This document shows positions 50,199-59,266 of a stretch of 64,000 nt of DNA, in pieces (the stretch's first letter is position 1; every line of letters begins with the position of its first letter). A model generated the notes under the pieces. That model worked only from the letters and a program-made list of their open reading frames with translations. It had not been told where the DNA came from and made no database searches. This DNA is from Caenibius tardaugens NBRC 16725. GTDB taxonomy: Bacteria; Pseudomonadota; Alphaproteobacteria; Sphingomonadales; Sphingomonadaceae. The DNA lies in contig NZ_CP034179.1 of NCBI RefSeq assembly GCF_003860345.1, positions 3,890,001 through 3,954,000 on the forward strand, read 5' to 3'. The translations under genes and the position numbers were made by a program.

Positions 50199-53100
50199 GG
50201 TCGGCCTCCGGTTCCACAGGACGGTGCACGCGATAGGCCGCCGCAAAGGCCGCCGGCAGGAAGATAAGGGTCAGCACGGTGGCGACCATCAGCCCGCCCA
50301 TGATCGCCCACGCCATCGGCCCCCAGAAAACGGAGCGGGTCAGCGGGATCATCGCGAGAATCGCGGCCAGGGCGGTCAGCATGATCGGGCGGAAGCGATG
50401 CACTGTCGCCTCGACGATCGCCTCATGCAGATCGGCGCCCTCGGCTTGCAGCGCGTCGATCTGCGAGACGAGGATGACCGAATTGCGGATGATCATGCCG
50501 AACAGTGACAGGCCGCCCAGCATGGCGACGAAGCCGAAGGAAATGCGGAACAGGCTGAGGATCAGCGCTACGCCGATGAGCGCCAGCGGGCCGGTCAACA
50601 CGACAAGGGCCATTTTCTTGTTGCTCTGCAACTGGATGATGAGCAGCACGAGGATCAGCACCAAGGCCATGGGCACTTGCTTGAACACCGAGGCCTGCGA
50701 ATTGGCGCTCTCCTCGATGGAACCGCCGAAGGTCATCGTGGCGTCCGCCGGAAGCTTGTCACGGATTGCGTCAAGCGGCTTGCCAAGGGCGCTGGCGATG
50801 TCGTCGGGCTGCGCGCCGATAGTATCCGCCTGGATTGTGATCGTCGGCAGGCTAGACCTGCGGTTGAGTTCGGCGGCCTCAAAGCTCGGCGACAGGCGGG
50901 CGACCTGCGAGAGCGGCACGGCCTGTCCGCTCGCGGTCGGGACGTTGATCTGCGAGAGGCGATCGAGGCTGCTGCGCTCGTCGGGGCCGAGCCGGGCCAC
51001 GACGTCAAGCACGCGATCCTGCTCGCGGTAGCGCGTGATGGGTAGCCCTTCGAGAGAGGCTTGCAAAGCCTGCTCGATATTGAGCGATGTGATGCCGAGC
51101 GCGCGCGCCTTGTCCTGATCGACTTCGACGCGCACCGATTTCTGGGAATCGCCGAAGTCCTTGTTGACGTCACGCAGGTGAGGGTTGGTACGCATCAGTT
51201 GTTCGATGCGCTCGGCTGTCGCGGCTATATCGGCATAGTCCGGTGCCGACAGGCGTATCTTGAACGCCTGTCCCACTGGCGGCCCCAGCTCCAGCGTGCT
51301 GATGCGTCCGCGGACCTCAGGGAACTGTGTGGCAAGCAGTTCCTCGATGCGCTGCTGAACACGCGCGCGTCCCTCCTCGTCGCTCGTCATCACGACAAGC
51401 TGGGCAAGCGCGATGTTGGGCATCTGAACGTCAAGCGCGAGATAGAAGCGTGGCGTGCCGCCTCCAACATAGGACGTGATCGTTTTTACATCCGGGTCTT
51501 TCGCCAGCAGCCGCTCCAACCGCTGTGTGACGGCCATCGTCTGCGCGAACGAGGCGTTTTGCGGCGCGCGCAGGTCCACAATCAGGTCGGGACGATCGGA
51601 GGTCGGGAAGAACTGCTTTGGTACCCCCTTGGCGAACAGGCCGATCGAGAGCGCGAACAGCGCGGCGGTGACGAGGATGACCAGCTTGCGGTGATCGAGC
51701 GCCCATCTGACCGCCTCGCGGAAGCGGCGGTAAAATTGTCCGTCATAAGAGCCGTGGCCGTGGTCACCATCTTCGCCGTCCTGGGCGTGCGCAGCACCGG
51801 CCCGCTCGATCAGCATCCCGTTGGCGATGAAGGGTGTGACGAACACCGCCACGATCCACGAAAACCCCAGCGAGAGCGCGACCACCGAGAAGATGGAACT
51901 GGCGTATTCACCTGCCGCCGACTTGGCGAGGGTAATGGGCAGGAAGCCCAGCATGGTGATGAGCGTGCCGATCAGCATGGGCTGGGCGGTAACGAGATAG
52001 GCCGACGTAACGGCTTTCACCTTCTCCCAGCCGGAGTGAAGATGTGTGTCGATCTGTTCGATGACGATGATGGCGTCATCGACGAGCAGGCCGAGCGCGA
52101 TGATCAGCGCCCCCAGCGACACGCGATGGAGCGGGATGCCCAGCGTGAGCATGGCGGCGAAGGTCAGCGCAAAGACGATGGGGATGCACAGCGCGACCAC
52201 GATTCCCGGGCGCCAGCCCAGCGAGAGAAAGCTGACGGCAAGCACGATCACTATCGCCTCGACCAGTGAACGGGTGAACTCGCCGATCGAGTGCTGGACC
52301 ACTTCGGGCTGGTTGGCGACAACATCGAGGTTGACGCCCACAGGCAGCCGTGCGCGAAACGCCTCCACCAGAGCCTCGCTCCCGGTGCCAAGGCGGGTCA
52401 CATTGCCGCCCTGGCGCAGCGAAACCATCACGCCGACCGCATCGCGTCCGTCAAAACGCATGCGGAAGGTGGGCGGATCGACCAGCGCGCGGCGCACCGT
52501 GGCAATGTCGCCAACGCGAAAGCTGCGCCCATTTGCGGAAATGCCGATGTGTCGGATCGCCTCGACCGTATCGAAAGTACCCGTCACGTCGATACGGATG
52601 CGCTCGGCGTCAAGGTCGACGATTCCGGCCGGTGCGACGGTGTTGGTGTCGCGTATGGTCTGGACGATTTGCGCAGGACTGATGCCAAGCGCGGCAAGCC
52701 GCGCCGACCGATATTCGACATAGATGCGCTCCTCCGGCTCGCCCTCAAACTCGACGCGTCCGACATCGGGCAGTTGCCGGAACTGATCGCGCAGCCGATC
52801 CGCGAACATCTTGAGCTGCGGGAGGGAATAGCCGTCGCCGCTGAGCGCATAGATATTGCCGTAGGTGTCGCCGAAATCGTCGTTGAACTGCGGCCCGAGC
52901 ACGCCTTCGGGCAATTGTCCCGCGCGGTCCTGCACGCGCTGGCGCACGCGGTTCCAGATACCGGGCAGTGCCCCCGATGGCGCGTCCTCGCGCACCTTGA
53001 TGTTCACGATCACGCGGCCCGGCTGCACATTCGTGCGCATGTAATCGACCTCGGGCAGCGTCTGGATGGCACGCTCGATTGGCCTGGCGACCTGATTGGC

Positions 53101-53286
53101 CATTTCTTCCGCGCTCGCGCCAGGCCATGCTGCCGAAACGAGCATGTTCTTGACGGTGAAGTCGGGGTCCTCCTGTCGCCCGAGCGACCAGTAGGCATAA
53201 GCGCCCGCGATCACGGCAAGGACAAGCACGAAGCGCATGACCGCGCTGTGCGAGACCGCCCACGCGGAAAGATTCGGCCCCTTCAT
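50191..53286 (-). CDS. RND efflux pump (AcrB/MdtB-type) inner-membrane component
   Basis: A 1031-residue proton-driven pump with twelve predicted membrane helices and two large periplasmic loops. The proton-relay pair is visible in helix 4 as GLLVDDAIIVIEQID. Family landmarks are RQEDPDFTVKNMLVSAAWPG after the first helix, VGDIATVRRALVDPPTF, GEYASSIFSVVALSLGFSWI and GFVAMLGGLSLFGMIIRNSV. Its adaptor gene overlaps the start and its TolC partner overlaps the stop. The acidic-histidine loop QDGEDGDHGHGSYDGQFYRR is an unusual insertion. Confidence 0.95.
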   Translation of the reverse strand: MKGPNLSAWAVSHSAVMRFVLVLAVIAGAYAYWSLGRQEDPDFTVKNMLVSAAWPGASAEEMANQVARPIERAIQTLPEVDYMRTNVQPGRVIVNIKVREDAPSGALPGIWNRVRQRVQDRAGQLPEGVLGPQFNDDFGDTYGNIYALSGDGYSLPQLKMFADRLRDQFRQLPDVGRVEFEGEPEERIYVEYRSARLAALGISPAQIVQTIRDTNTVAPAGIVDLDAERIRIDVTGTFDTVEAIRHIGISANGRSFRVGDIATVRRALVDPPTFRMRFDGRDAVGVMVSLRQGGNVTRLGTGSEALVEAFRARLPVGVNLDVVANQPEVVQHSIGEFTRSLVEAIVIVLAVSFLSLGWRPGIVVALCIPIVFALTFAAMLTLGIPLHRVSLGALIIALGLLVDDAIIVIEQIDTHLHSGWEKVKAVTSAYLVTAQPMLIGTLITMLGFLPITLAKSAAGEYASSIFSVVALSLGFSWIVAVFVTPFIANGMLIERAGAAHAQDGEDGDHGHGSYDGQFYRRFREAVRWALDHRKLVILVTAALFALSIGLFAKGVPKQFFPTSDRPDLIVDLRAPQNASFAQTMAVTQRLERLLAKDPDVKTITSYVGGGTPRFYLALDVQMPNIALAQLVVMTSDEEGRARVQQRIEELLATQFPEVRGRISTLELGPPVGQAFKIRLSAPDYADIAATAERIEQLMRTNPHLRDVNKDFGDSQKSVRVEVDQDKARALGITSLNIEQALQASLEGLPITRYREQDRVLDVVARLGPDERSSLDRLSQINVPTASGQAVPLSQVARLSPSFEAAELNRRSSLPTITIQADTIGAQPDDIASALGKPLDAIRDKLPADATMTFGGSIEESANSQASVFKQVPMALVLILVLLIIQLQSNKKMALVVLTGPLALIGVALILSLFRISFGFVAMLGGLSLFGMIIRNSVILVSQIDALQAEGADLHEAIVEATVHRFRPIMLTALAAILAMIPLTRSVFWGPMAWAIMGGLMVATVLTLIFLPAAFAAAYRVHRPVEPEADHA

Positions 53287-54392
53287 CGATTGGCGAAGGC
53301 GCTGCTGGGAACGGGATGGACCACTTCGCCCGCCTTGAGAAGGTGGGCGCCGGCGCTGACGATATGCTCTCCCTTGCGTATCCCCGATGCGATCAGCACA
53401 TCGTTGTCCTGCGTCGCCTCTATGGTGACGGAGCGTGGCTGCACCGTTGCAGGATCGCCGGAGACGACCCAGACGACGCTGCGTTGACCCTGCCGCGTGA
53501 TGGCGGCGAGCGGGACGCGCAGCGCCTGCCGCTCGACCGGCTCCTTGATGACAACCTCGGCAGTGCTGCCGATCGCGGCGGTTCCTGGCGGTGCGTCGAA
53601 CACTATGCGGGCATCGAACGTGCGCGTCTGCGCATTGGCGGCGGCGGAGAGCGTGCGTATCCGCGCCGGGAATATCCGTGATGGCGTTGTCCAGAGGCGC
53701 ACGCCGAGTTGGGCGGCGCGGAACCTTGCTACCTCGCCCTCGGGGACGCTGGTGGCGACCTCGACGGTGCCGGGGCTTTCGACCACCACGACTGGTTGCC
53801 CCGCAGGCACGACCTCGCCCACATCGCCGTGAACGGCGGTGATCACCCCCGCGCGGCTGGCGCGCAGGACGGTATAGGAGAGCTGCTGATCGGCACCGGT
53901 CTGCTGAGCGCGCGCGGAGCGCAACTGCGCCTGTGCGCTGCGCGTCCCGGCTTGCAGGCGGTCGAATTCCGCCTGCGAAATGAAGCCTTCGGCGAGCAGG
54001 CGCCGTGCGCGGGCAAGGTCCGTCACCTGCGCCTCGGACTGCGCGGCGGCGGCGGACGTTTGGGCCGCCGCGCTGCGCACAGTGACTTGCACGTCCTGCG
54101 GGTCGAGCCGTGCCAGCATCTGGCCCGCGCGCACCTGCTGCCCTAGTTCGACTGCCCGCTCGGTAATCATGCCGCCGATGCGAAAGCCGTAGTTGCCGGA
54201 ATAGCGGGAGACAACCTGTCCGGAATAGACGCTGGATACCGCGCCTGATGCAGGTGCGACCACGACGGTTTCCACGGTGCGCGGCGACGCGGCAGTCTGC
54301 TCGCCGCGGCCGCAGCCGGCCAGCGATCCGGCTGCGAGCGACATTGCAGCCAGTACAAGGGGCCGGGCGGAGACCGGACGTGTCGCTATCAT
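53283..54392 (-). CDS. RND periplasmic adaptor lipoprotein
   Basis: A 369-residue membrane-fusion lipoprotein: lipobox LAAGSLAGC, then a lipoyl domain (GGMITERAVELGQQVRAGQM), an Ala/Gln-rich coiled-coil hairpin and a beta-barrel (SRAGVITAVHGDVGEVVPAG). ATG 54392 is preferred because GGAG lies 7 bases upstream; ATG 54410 is possible. It is translated after the TetR gene with a 1-base gap and overlaps the pump start. It belongs to the AcrA family. Confidence 0.92.
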   Translation of the reverse strand: MIATRPVSARPLVLAAMSLAAGSLAGCGRGEQTAASPRTVETVVVAPASGAVSSVYSGQVVSRYSGNYGFRIGGMITERAVELGQQVRAGQMLARLDPQDVQVTVRSAAAQTSAAAAQSEAQVTDLARARRLLAEGFISQAEFDRLQAGTRSAQAQLRSARAQQTGADQQLSYTVLRASRAGVITAVHGDVGEVVPAGQPVVVVESPGTVEVATSVPEGEVARFRAAQLGVRLWTTPSRIFPARIRTLSAAANAQTRTFDARIVFDAPPGTAAIGSTAEVVIKEPVERQALRVPLAAITRQGQRSVVWVVSGDPATVQPRSVTIEATQDNDVLIASGIRKGEHIVSAGAHLLKAGEVVHPVPSSAFANR

Positions 54393-54393
54393 G

Positions 54394-55071
54394 TCAGTGC
54401 TCCACTCCATATGCGGTGGCCGCCGGCTCACGCAGCAGCGTTGCGGCGAAGGTTTCGACCATCCGCTTATGCGCCTGGGTGCCGTCGATCTCGGGCGCGA
54501 TCTGCTGGATCAGGGCCGGGAAGGACGCGGGCGGACTGACCGCGTTGTTGATAAGGGCAAAGATGATCGCCGGATGACCGCTGTGGATGACTCCGCGTGC
54601 AACGGCTTCCTCAAGCATCGGCCTGATCGCTTCATAGGCGGGCCGCAGGAGAAGTTCGGTCAGCCGGTCGGAGCGCTCAGGCGCTTCCAGGGTGTGACGA
54701 GTGATGAAATCGCGCGCTTCGGGGTGCGCCGCATAGAAATCTGCAGCCCGCCCGATCGCTTCTCGCAGTCGCTCGAACACGGGACGCGATGCGTTGCGCG
54801 ACAGCGCCGCGATCTGCTCCGTTGCGGGCGTTGAGACCGCGATGATCGCATCCAGGCAGGCATCCCAGAGCGCTGCCTTAGTGCCGAAGTGAACGCGGAT
54901 AAGGTTCTGGCTGACACCTGCCGCTGCGGCAATACTTCGCAAATCGGCGCTGTCGAAGCCCAGGTCAGCGAAGGCAGCGGTTGCCGCGCCGAGCAAGGAA
55001 TCGCGACCGCTGCGCAGGCCTTTGGCGGGGCGCCCTCGCGCAGCCGTGGTCGGCTTGGGATTCGCAGTCAT
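54394..55071 (-). CDS. TetR-family repressor of the RND operon
   Basis: A 225-residue TetR regulator: SLLGAATAAFADLGFDSADL, RSIAAAAGVSQNLIRVHFGT and KAALWDACLDAIIAVS. It has a basic leader (TTAARGRPAKGLRSGRDS). ATG 55071 is used because the longer reading covers low-complexity DNA. It is the first gene of the operon and is preceded 16-35 bases upstream by a perfect palindrome, so autoregulation of tetR-adaptor-pump-channel is very likely. The C-terminal domain is TetR_C-like with an ARDFITRHTLEAPERS pattern. Confidence 0.92.
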   Translation of the reverse strand: MTANPKPTTAARGRPAKGLRSGRDSLLGAATAAFADLGFDSADLRSIAAAAGVSQNLIRVHFGTKAALWDACLDAIIAVSTPATEQIAALSRNASRPVFERLREAIGRAADFYAAHPEARDFITRHTLEAPERSDRLTELLLRPAYEAIRPMLEEAVARGVIHSGHPAIIFALINNAVSPPASFPALIQQIAPEIDGTQAHKRMVETFAATLLREPAATAYGVEH

Positions 55072-55086
55072 GTCGGGATCCCCTGA

Positions 55087-55106
55087 ATATGTTCGCTTGA
55101 ACATAT
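55087..55106. promoter_or_regulatory. Perfect palindrome ATATGTTC-GCTT-GAACATAT, TetR operator candidate
   Basis: Eight-base arms match exactly around a 4-base centre. It lies immediately upstream of the TetR gene of the RND operon, typical for autorepression. Confidence 0.8.
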
Positions 55107-55215
55107 GTTGTGCTGGCCAGGCTGGCAAGGACGATGTGTCTAACCAGCTGGACACCTCGAAGAACCGACTGATTTTGGCGTGACATTCGCGCGTCGGGTT
55201 GGTTGCGTCGCGTAA

Positions 55216-56416
55216 GAGGCCATTTTGCGGGATTGGTCGGGTGATTTCTGGTCGGCTGGCCAGCATTTTGAGCCGGATCGGCGTCATACGGGCGCAGTTC
55301 GCCCCTCGGGCCAGGCGAGACGCTGGAAGTTATAGACCAAGTTGGCCATGCTGATCTTGATAGTGGCGCGAGCGATGCCGATGGTGCGCACGACCAACCC
55401 CATGCGGTGCTTCTGGCCGGCGAACACATGTTCGACCTGGGCACGTATCTTGGATCGCCGGGTGTTGGCCTTGGCGATCCGCTCGGGCAGCGACCGCCTT
55501 GGCTTGCGCCTCTGGTGGATATGGCTCTTGAACATGCCAGCGGCCAGGAACGCCTCGTTCTTCTTCGACCGGTAGGCCGTATCCGCCCAGACGCCCGAGC
55601 CGGTATTGCCCATGCTAATCAGGTCCGGCAGCCGTGCCCCATCATGGGCGTTGGCGGCGCTGGTGCCCCATGTGCGGATTAACCCGTGGGCCCGGTCAAT
55701 GCCGATATGGTTCTTGTAGCCGAACATCGGGATGGCGAGATCAACCGGTTTGGCCTCCTTGGGATCGGCACCCTCCGGGACTTTGGCTTTGCTGTATTTG
55801 ATCGACCAACGCGCATCGCGGTCCTTTTGCCGTACCTTCGCCGGCTTCCACTCCTCGGGGACGCGCCCCTCCTTGATCGCTGCCTTCTCGGCCTCGGTGT
55901 TGCGCTGCTTTGGCGCCGGAACCACCGTGGCGTCGATGATCTGCCCGCCCATGGCGAGATAGCCCCGATCCTTGAGCGCGGCATCGAAGCGGGCGAAGAA
56001 TTTGTCGATCGCCTTGGCCTGTACCAGGCGCTCCCGGAACAACCACACCGTCGTCGCGTCCGGCACGGTGCCGTCGAGGCCGAGCCCCAGGAACCGCTGG
56101 AACGAGAGCCGGTCCTTGATCTGGAACTCGGTCGCCTCGTCAGAGAGCGAGTAAAACGCCTGCAGTACCAGGATCTTGAACATGAGGACCGGATCGAACG
56201 GCGGCCTGCCGCCCTTGCCACGAACGCTCCGTCGCAGCGCGGCGACCAGCGGACCGCGGAAAACCTCGAAGTCGACGACAGCCGCCAGGCGCTCAAGCGG
56301 ATCTCCTGCCGCGCTCAGCGCTTCGTACCGGTCCGAAAGATCAAAGAAACCAGGCTGTCCCGCCATCGCTGCCTCCGCTCGTCGCGAAAACCAGTGAATC
56401 ACGCCATGCCGGCCTC
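55216..56416 (-). mobile_element. IS5-family insertion sequence (ends tentative)
   Basis: An intact IS5-type transposase gene lies between possible terminal inverted repeats beginning GAGGCC at 55216 and, on the opposite strand, at 56416; beyond six bases the match is poor (GAGGCCATTTTGCGG against GAGGCCGGCATGGCG). No clear target-site duplication was found. It separates the RND operon from the flavin/iron operon and carries no passenger gene. Confidence 0.6.
55284..56366 (-). CDS. IS5-family transposase
   Basis: A 360-residue DDE transposase. Domains: N-terminal MAGQPGFFDLSDRYEALSAA, LMFKILVLQAFYSLSDEATE, the first Asp in IIDATVVPAPKQRN, the second in GSGVWADTAYRSKKNEAFLA and the Glu in KIRAQVEHVFAGQKHRMGLV. 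These form the catalytic triad. ATG 56366 has GGAGG 5 bases upstream; GTG 56402 is in frame. No frame lesion, so the element may be active. Confidence 0.92.
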   Translation of the reverse strand: MAGQPGFFDLSDRYEALSAAGDPLERLAAVVDFEVFRGPLVAALRRSVRGKGGRPPFDPVLMFKILVLQAFYSLSDEATEFQIKDRLSFQRFLGLGLDGTVPDATTVWLFRERLVQAKAIDKFFARFDAALKDRGYLAMGGQIIDATVVPAPKQRNTEAEKAAIKEGRVPEEWKPAKVRQKDRDARWSIKYSKAKVPEGADPKEAKPVDLAIPMFGYKNHIGIDRAHGLIRTWGTSAANAHDGARLPDLISMGNTGSGVWADTAYRSKKNEAFLAAGMFKSHIHQRRKPRRSLPERIAKANTRRSKIRAQVEHVFAGQKHRMGLVVRTIGIARATIKISMANLVYNFQRLAWPEGRTAPV

Positions 56417-56492
56417 AGCCAGCAGTTTTTCGAGGCGTCCAGTTGCGACGCCGCGCACCGCTGGTTGTATCCTCAAAGCTGGCGAAGACGCG

Positions 56493-56951
56493 CTATCTGG
56501 CCCGTCCGCGCCGCCGTGCGCGCAGACCGTTGATGTAGTGCCATGCAAAAACGGCCGGAAGGCCAAGGCCCAGCGACCAGTGGGCTAGGCTCGCCCAGGG
56601 GCGCACGGATTCATCCCCGACGTAATACAGCATGTATCCGCTGACGATCAGCCACCCGAGGAGAGCGCACAAGGCAATGCCGGCGACACGCTGGTGGACA
56701 TGATCCCAGCCCTTGGGGATATGTGCGACAAACATCCCGCCGATGCCGAGCAGGGCGGGAATCAAAAACAGCCCATGCATCTTCATCATCCAGGGCTCGA
56801 CCGGGTTCATTTCCGGACCGAACTCACCTTGCTTCTGCCCATAAAAATGGAGCAGGAGCCAGGCGCTGCCGCTCAACCAGAGACCAAGGCCGCTGAGGCT
56901 AAGCAGCCAAATCTGCCATTTGGCGAGCCGAGCCGTACGACGATGCGGCAT
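56493..56951 (-). CDS. Four-helix membrane protein, cytochrome b561-like
   Basis: A 152-residue protein with four membrane helices: IWLLSLSGLGLWLSGSAWLL, GLFLIPALLGIGGMFVAHI, IALCALLGWLIVSGYMLYYV and SLAHWSLGLGLPAVFAWHYI. Paired histidines (LLLHFYGQ, MKMHG, LAHWSLG, WHYING) could hold two hemes. It is the last gene of the Fur-box operon, starting at the ApbE stop. It may pass electrons to the FMN-binding protein on the periplasmic side. DUF4405-like membrane proteins are an alternative. Confidence 0.72.
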   Translation of the reverse strand: MPHRRTARLAKWQIWLLSLSGLGLWLSGSAWLLLHFYGQKQGEFGPEMNPVEPWMMKMHGLFLIPALLGIGGMFVAHIPKGWDHVHQRVAGIALCALLGWLIVSGYMLYYVGDESVRPWASLAHWSLGLGLPAVFAWHYINGLRARRRGRAR

Positions 56952-57778
56952 CAGGCAGCCCCCACCAACATTGCATCGCGAAGGACGTAACCTCGATGCG
57001 CCTTGAGAATTTCATCGGCAAGATCGGTATTAACCATGGCGACTTTGGTCATCGCATCGGCAATGACGCACCATTCCGCAATCACTGTAACGCGCTGGTC
57101 GGTGAGGACGGGCACACCATTCCATCCGATATGCGGACCGTGGGGTACACCCTTCACCTGCCGCCGATTATGAAGGTTGGCAGAGCTTGCGACGGCGCAG
57201 TCCTTGACGGTCACCACATGGCGTATGGCCTCGTCCGCATCGCGGAGCTGGACATGCCAATCGCGTGCGCCGAATGTTCGCAGGTCGCCGCCCGCATTGA
57301 CCAGCCCGGCCGGAACGCCGGCCGCCGTCAAGGTTTCTACCGCGCGGTCCACCGCATGGCCTTTCGCGATTCCGCCAAGATCGATCAGCATCCGCCGGTG
57401 ACAGCGAACGTGGCAATCGTCGATGATCTCGATATCTGCCGTGGTTCCGGTGAAACGGTTGAGGTGCATGATCCCGTCGCGGGGCAAGAAACGGCCACGG
57501 ACGAGCGCCCGCCCGACCGCGACGTCGAACAAGCCGTCGGTTGCTTCGTGCAATGCGACAGCCATTCGCAGGACCGAAACGGTTTCGCGATCCACCTTGA
57601 CGGCTTCGCTGGGCTGAGCCGAACGAAGAGCCGCAAGGTCGCTGGCCGGTTCATGAAAGGACATGCGCGCGTGAAGGTCGGCAATCATGGCAAATGCCGG
57701 GCCGACCGCATCCTCGCATCCTTTTGGAACCGTGATTTCCACCAGCGTGCCGAGTAGGGGCCGGCAACGAGTGATCAT
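56951..57778 (-). CDS. apbE: ApbE-family FAD:protein FMN transferase
   Basis: A 275-residue flavin transferase that attaches FMN to a threonine of target proteins. Features: CRPLLGTLVEITVPKG at the start, FDVAVGRALVRGRFLP, MLIDLGGIAKGHAVDRAVET, GLVNAGGDLRTFGARDWHVQ and VIADAMTKVAMVNTD. ATG 57778 is used; the upstream open frame reads into the intergenic region. No signal peptide or lipobox is seen, which is unusual for an enzyme acting on a periplasmic target and suggests cytoplasmic flavinylation or a misplaced start. The FMN-binding target lies directly upstream. Confidence 0.9.
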   Translation of the reverse strand: MITRCRPLLGTLVEITVPKGCEDAVGPAFAMIADLHARMSFHEPASDLAALRSAQPSEAVKVDRETVSVLRMAVALHEATDGLFDVAVGRALVRGRFLPRDGIMHLNRFTGTTADIEIIDDCHVRCHRRMLIDLGGIAKGHAVDRAVETLTAAGVPAGLVNAGGDLRTFGARDWHVQLRDADEAIRHVVTVKDCAVASSANLHNRRQVKGVPHGPHIGWNGVPVLTDQRVTVIAEWCVIADAMTKVAMVNTDLADEILKAHRGYVLRDAMLVGAA

Positions 57779-57780
57779 CG

Positions 57781-58329
57781 TCAGGCAGCCGCCAGAACGA
57801 GCGAGTGGATGGCCAGCAGGCGTTTCACGCCATCCGTGATGTTGCGGCAGGAAAGCGTTGCGCCGGAGATGTTCGGAATGTCCTGATTGAGTTTGAACTT
57901 GTCGCCCAGCGTCTTTCCGCGGAACCGCGCGCGCCAAGCCAGATTGCGGACCTCTCCGCCGTGGGATTCCCGATAGTTGAGAATTTCTACGCCCAGCACA
58001 TGGCCGTCGGGGGAGATGGCGGTGGCGTAGGTGATGAACTCGTGCTTACCGACGACTTCATCGACCAGCACCCAACCAAGCGTGGTCCTGCCCTGCATTG
58101 CGCGCCAGATGCTCGGCTGGCTCGTCCGTTGGGGAACGCCCGACAGCTTCCGGATTTGGCCGAGCTGGGCAGGGGATAGAGTCACTGGGAACGGCACGAA
58201 GCTTTGCGCCTGCGGGATCAGCGCGTGCTGCGCATCGGCAACCGAGAGATAGTCGGTGGCCGATGCCGGTGCAGCGGTCGCAACCAGCACTGGGACTGCG
58301 ATGAGATGTGACCAATTCCGGTTTGACAT
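57781..58329 (-). CDS. FMN-binding domain protein, ApbE substrate
   Basis: A 182-residue exported protein with a signal peptide (LIAVPVLVATAAPASA, then TDY). The flavinylation motif is ISGATLSCRNITDGVK, with Thr the likely site, preceded by GVEILNYRESHGGEV. It resembles the FMN-binding domain of RnfG/NqrC. It is adjacent to apbE, with a 2-base gap, and to the b561-like gene, suggesting a periplasmic electron carrier. Confidence 0.88.
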   Translation of the reverse strand: MSNRNWSHLIAVPVLVATAAPASATDYLSVADAQHALIPQAQSFVPFPVTLSPAQLGQIRKLSGVPQRTSQPSIWRAMQGRTTLGWVLVDEVVGKHEFITYATAISPDGHVLGVEILNYRESHGGEVRNLAWRARFRGKTLGDKFKLNQDIPNISGATLSCRNITDGVKRLLAIHSLVLAAA

Positions 58330-58340
58330 GGGTTCGGATC

Positions 58341-59249
58341 CTAGAAATTCATGCCCAGCTTTAGGCGAAACTCGTTCTTGGTCTTCTCGATGAGGTGCAG
58401 ATTGGTGTCGGTCTGCCCCTCATAGCGCTCCCCGCCGCCCTTCAACTGCGGAAACCAGGTGAGGGTTGCCCAGAACTTCTGACCGCCATAGTGAATGGTG
58501 GGTCCGGCGAAAAGGGACCACCGTTCCTGGCCGACCTCGGTTTCATATTCCGAAGTATACTGGGTTTCAGCGCCAATGAACCAGTTGGGCGCGACGCGAT
58601 AGGTGAGGCCTGTTCCGGCACTTACCTCGATTTCCATTTCCGGGGTCGTAGGCCAGTCGAAACCCACGGGGAGATTGGCGATCGGCTTGCGGGTCTCGTG
58701 CCCGGCCTTGAGGCCGAGATTGCCGACCCAGATCAACTGGCCTTGCATGAAATATTTCTGCGCGGCGAGCACAACATGACCTTCATATTCGGTCTTGTCT
58801 TGGCCGCTGTGTGGGTCGAGCGTCTTGAATTCGGCCGAGGTGATCACCGCCAGCCCGAAATTGTCGAGGGCGGGACTGAGCACGTTGAACTTGGCTTTGA
58901 GCTCAAGCCCGTTGAACCGGGGTCCCTTGTCGATCGGCTTGGGAAGATAGCCGTCGATGGTCAGGCCGTGGGTATCGATCGTCAGGAAGCTTGCCGCCGC
59001 CGACAGAGTGATCCGGTCGGTAACGCCATATTCGCCTTCGACCTCGGTATCCAGCGCCCGGTAGGTGCCCTGACCTTTGTCTGATCGTAGGGTGTTGAAT
59101 ACATAGACTTCACCCGCGCCCTTGGGCAGGGTTTCCGCACCGGTATTGTAGCCGAAGAGATTTTCGTCGGCATGTGCTGCTGCGGGAAGGCTCAAGGTTA
59201 GAACGGTCGCAAGTAGGCCGCCGCGGAAGCGGCTGGAAGAAATAGTCAT
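58341..59249 (-). CDS. Outer-membrane beta-barrel protein (DUF6662-like)
   Basis: A 302-residue exported protein with a signal peptide (GGLLATVLTLSLPAAAHA, cleavage before DEN). The rest is beta-rich with alternating hydrophobic/polar strands and many aromatic ends (DRITLSAAASFLTIDTHG, YRVAPNWFIGAETQYTSEY, FWATLTWFPQLK), closing with RLKLGMNF, a good terminal barrel strand. The family assignment DUF6662 is from memory. It is in an operon with the porin and FMN protein. Confidence 0.7.
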   Translation of the reverse strand: MTISSSRFRGGLLATVLTLSLPAAAHADENLFGYNTGAETLPKGAGEVYVFNTLRSDKGQGTYRALDTEVEGEYGVTDRITLSAAASFLTIDTHGLTIDGYLPKPIDKGPRFNGLELKAKFNVLSPALDNFGLAVITSAEFKTLDPHSGQDKTEYEGHVVLAAQKYFMQGQLIWVGNLGLKAGHETRKPIANLPVGFDWPTTPEMEIEVSAGTGLTYRVAPNWFIGAETQYTSEYETEVGQERWSLFAGPTIHYGGQKFWATLTWFPQLKGGGERYEGQTDTNLHLIEKTKNEFRLKLGMNF

Positions 59250-59266
59250 CTATTTTGCCCCAAATG

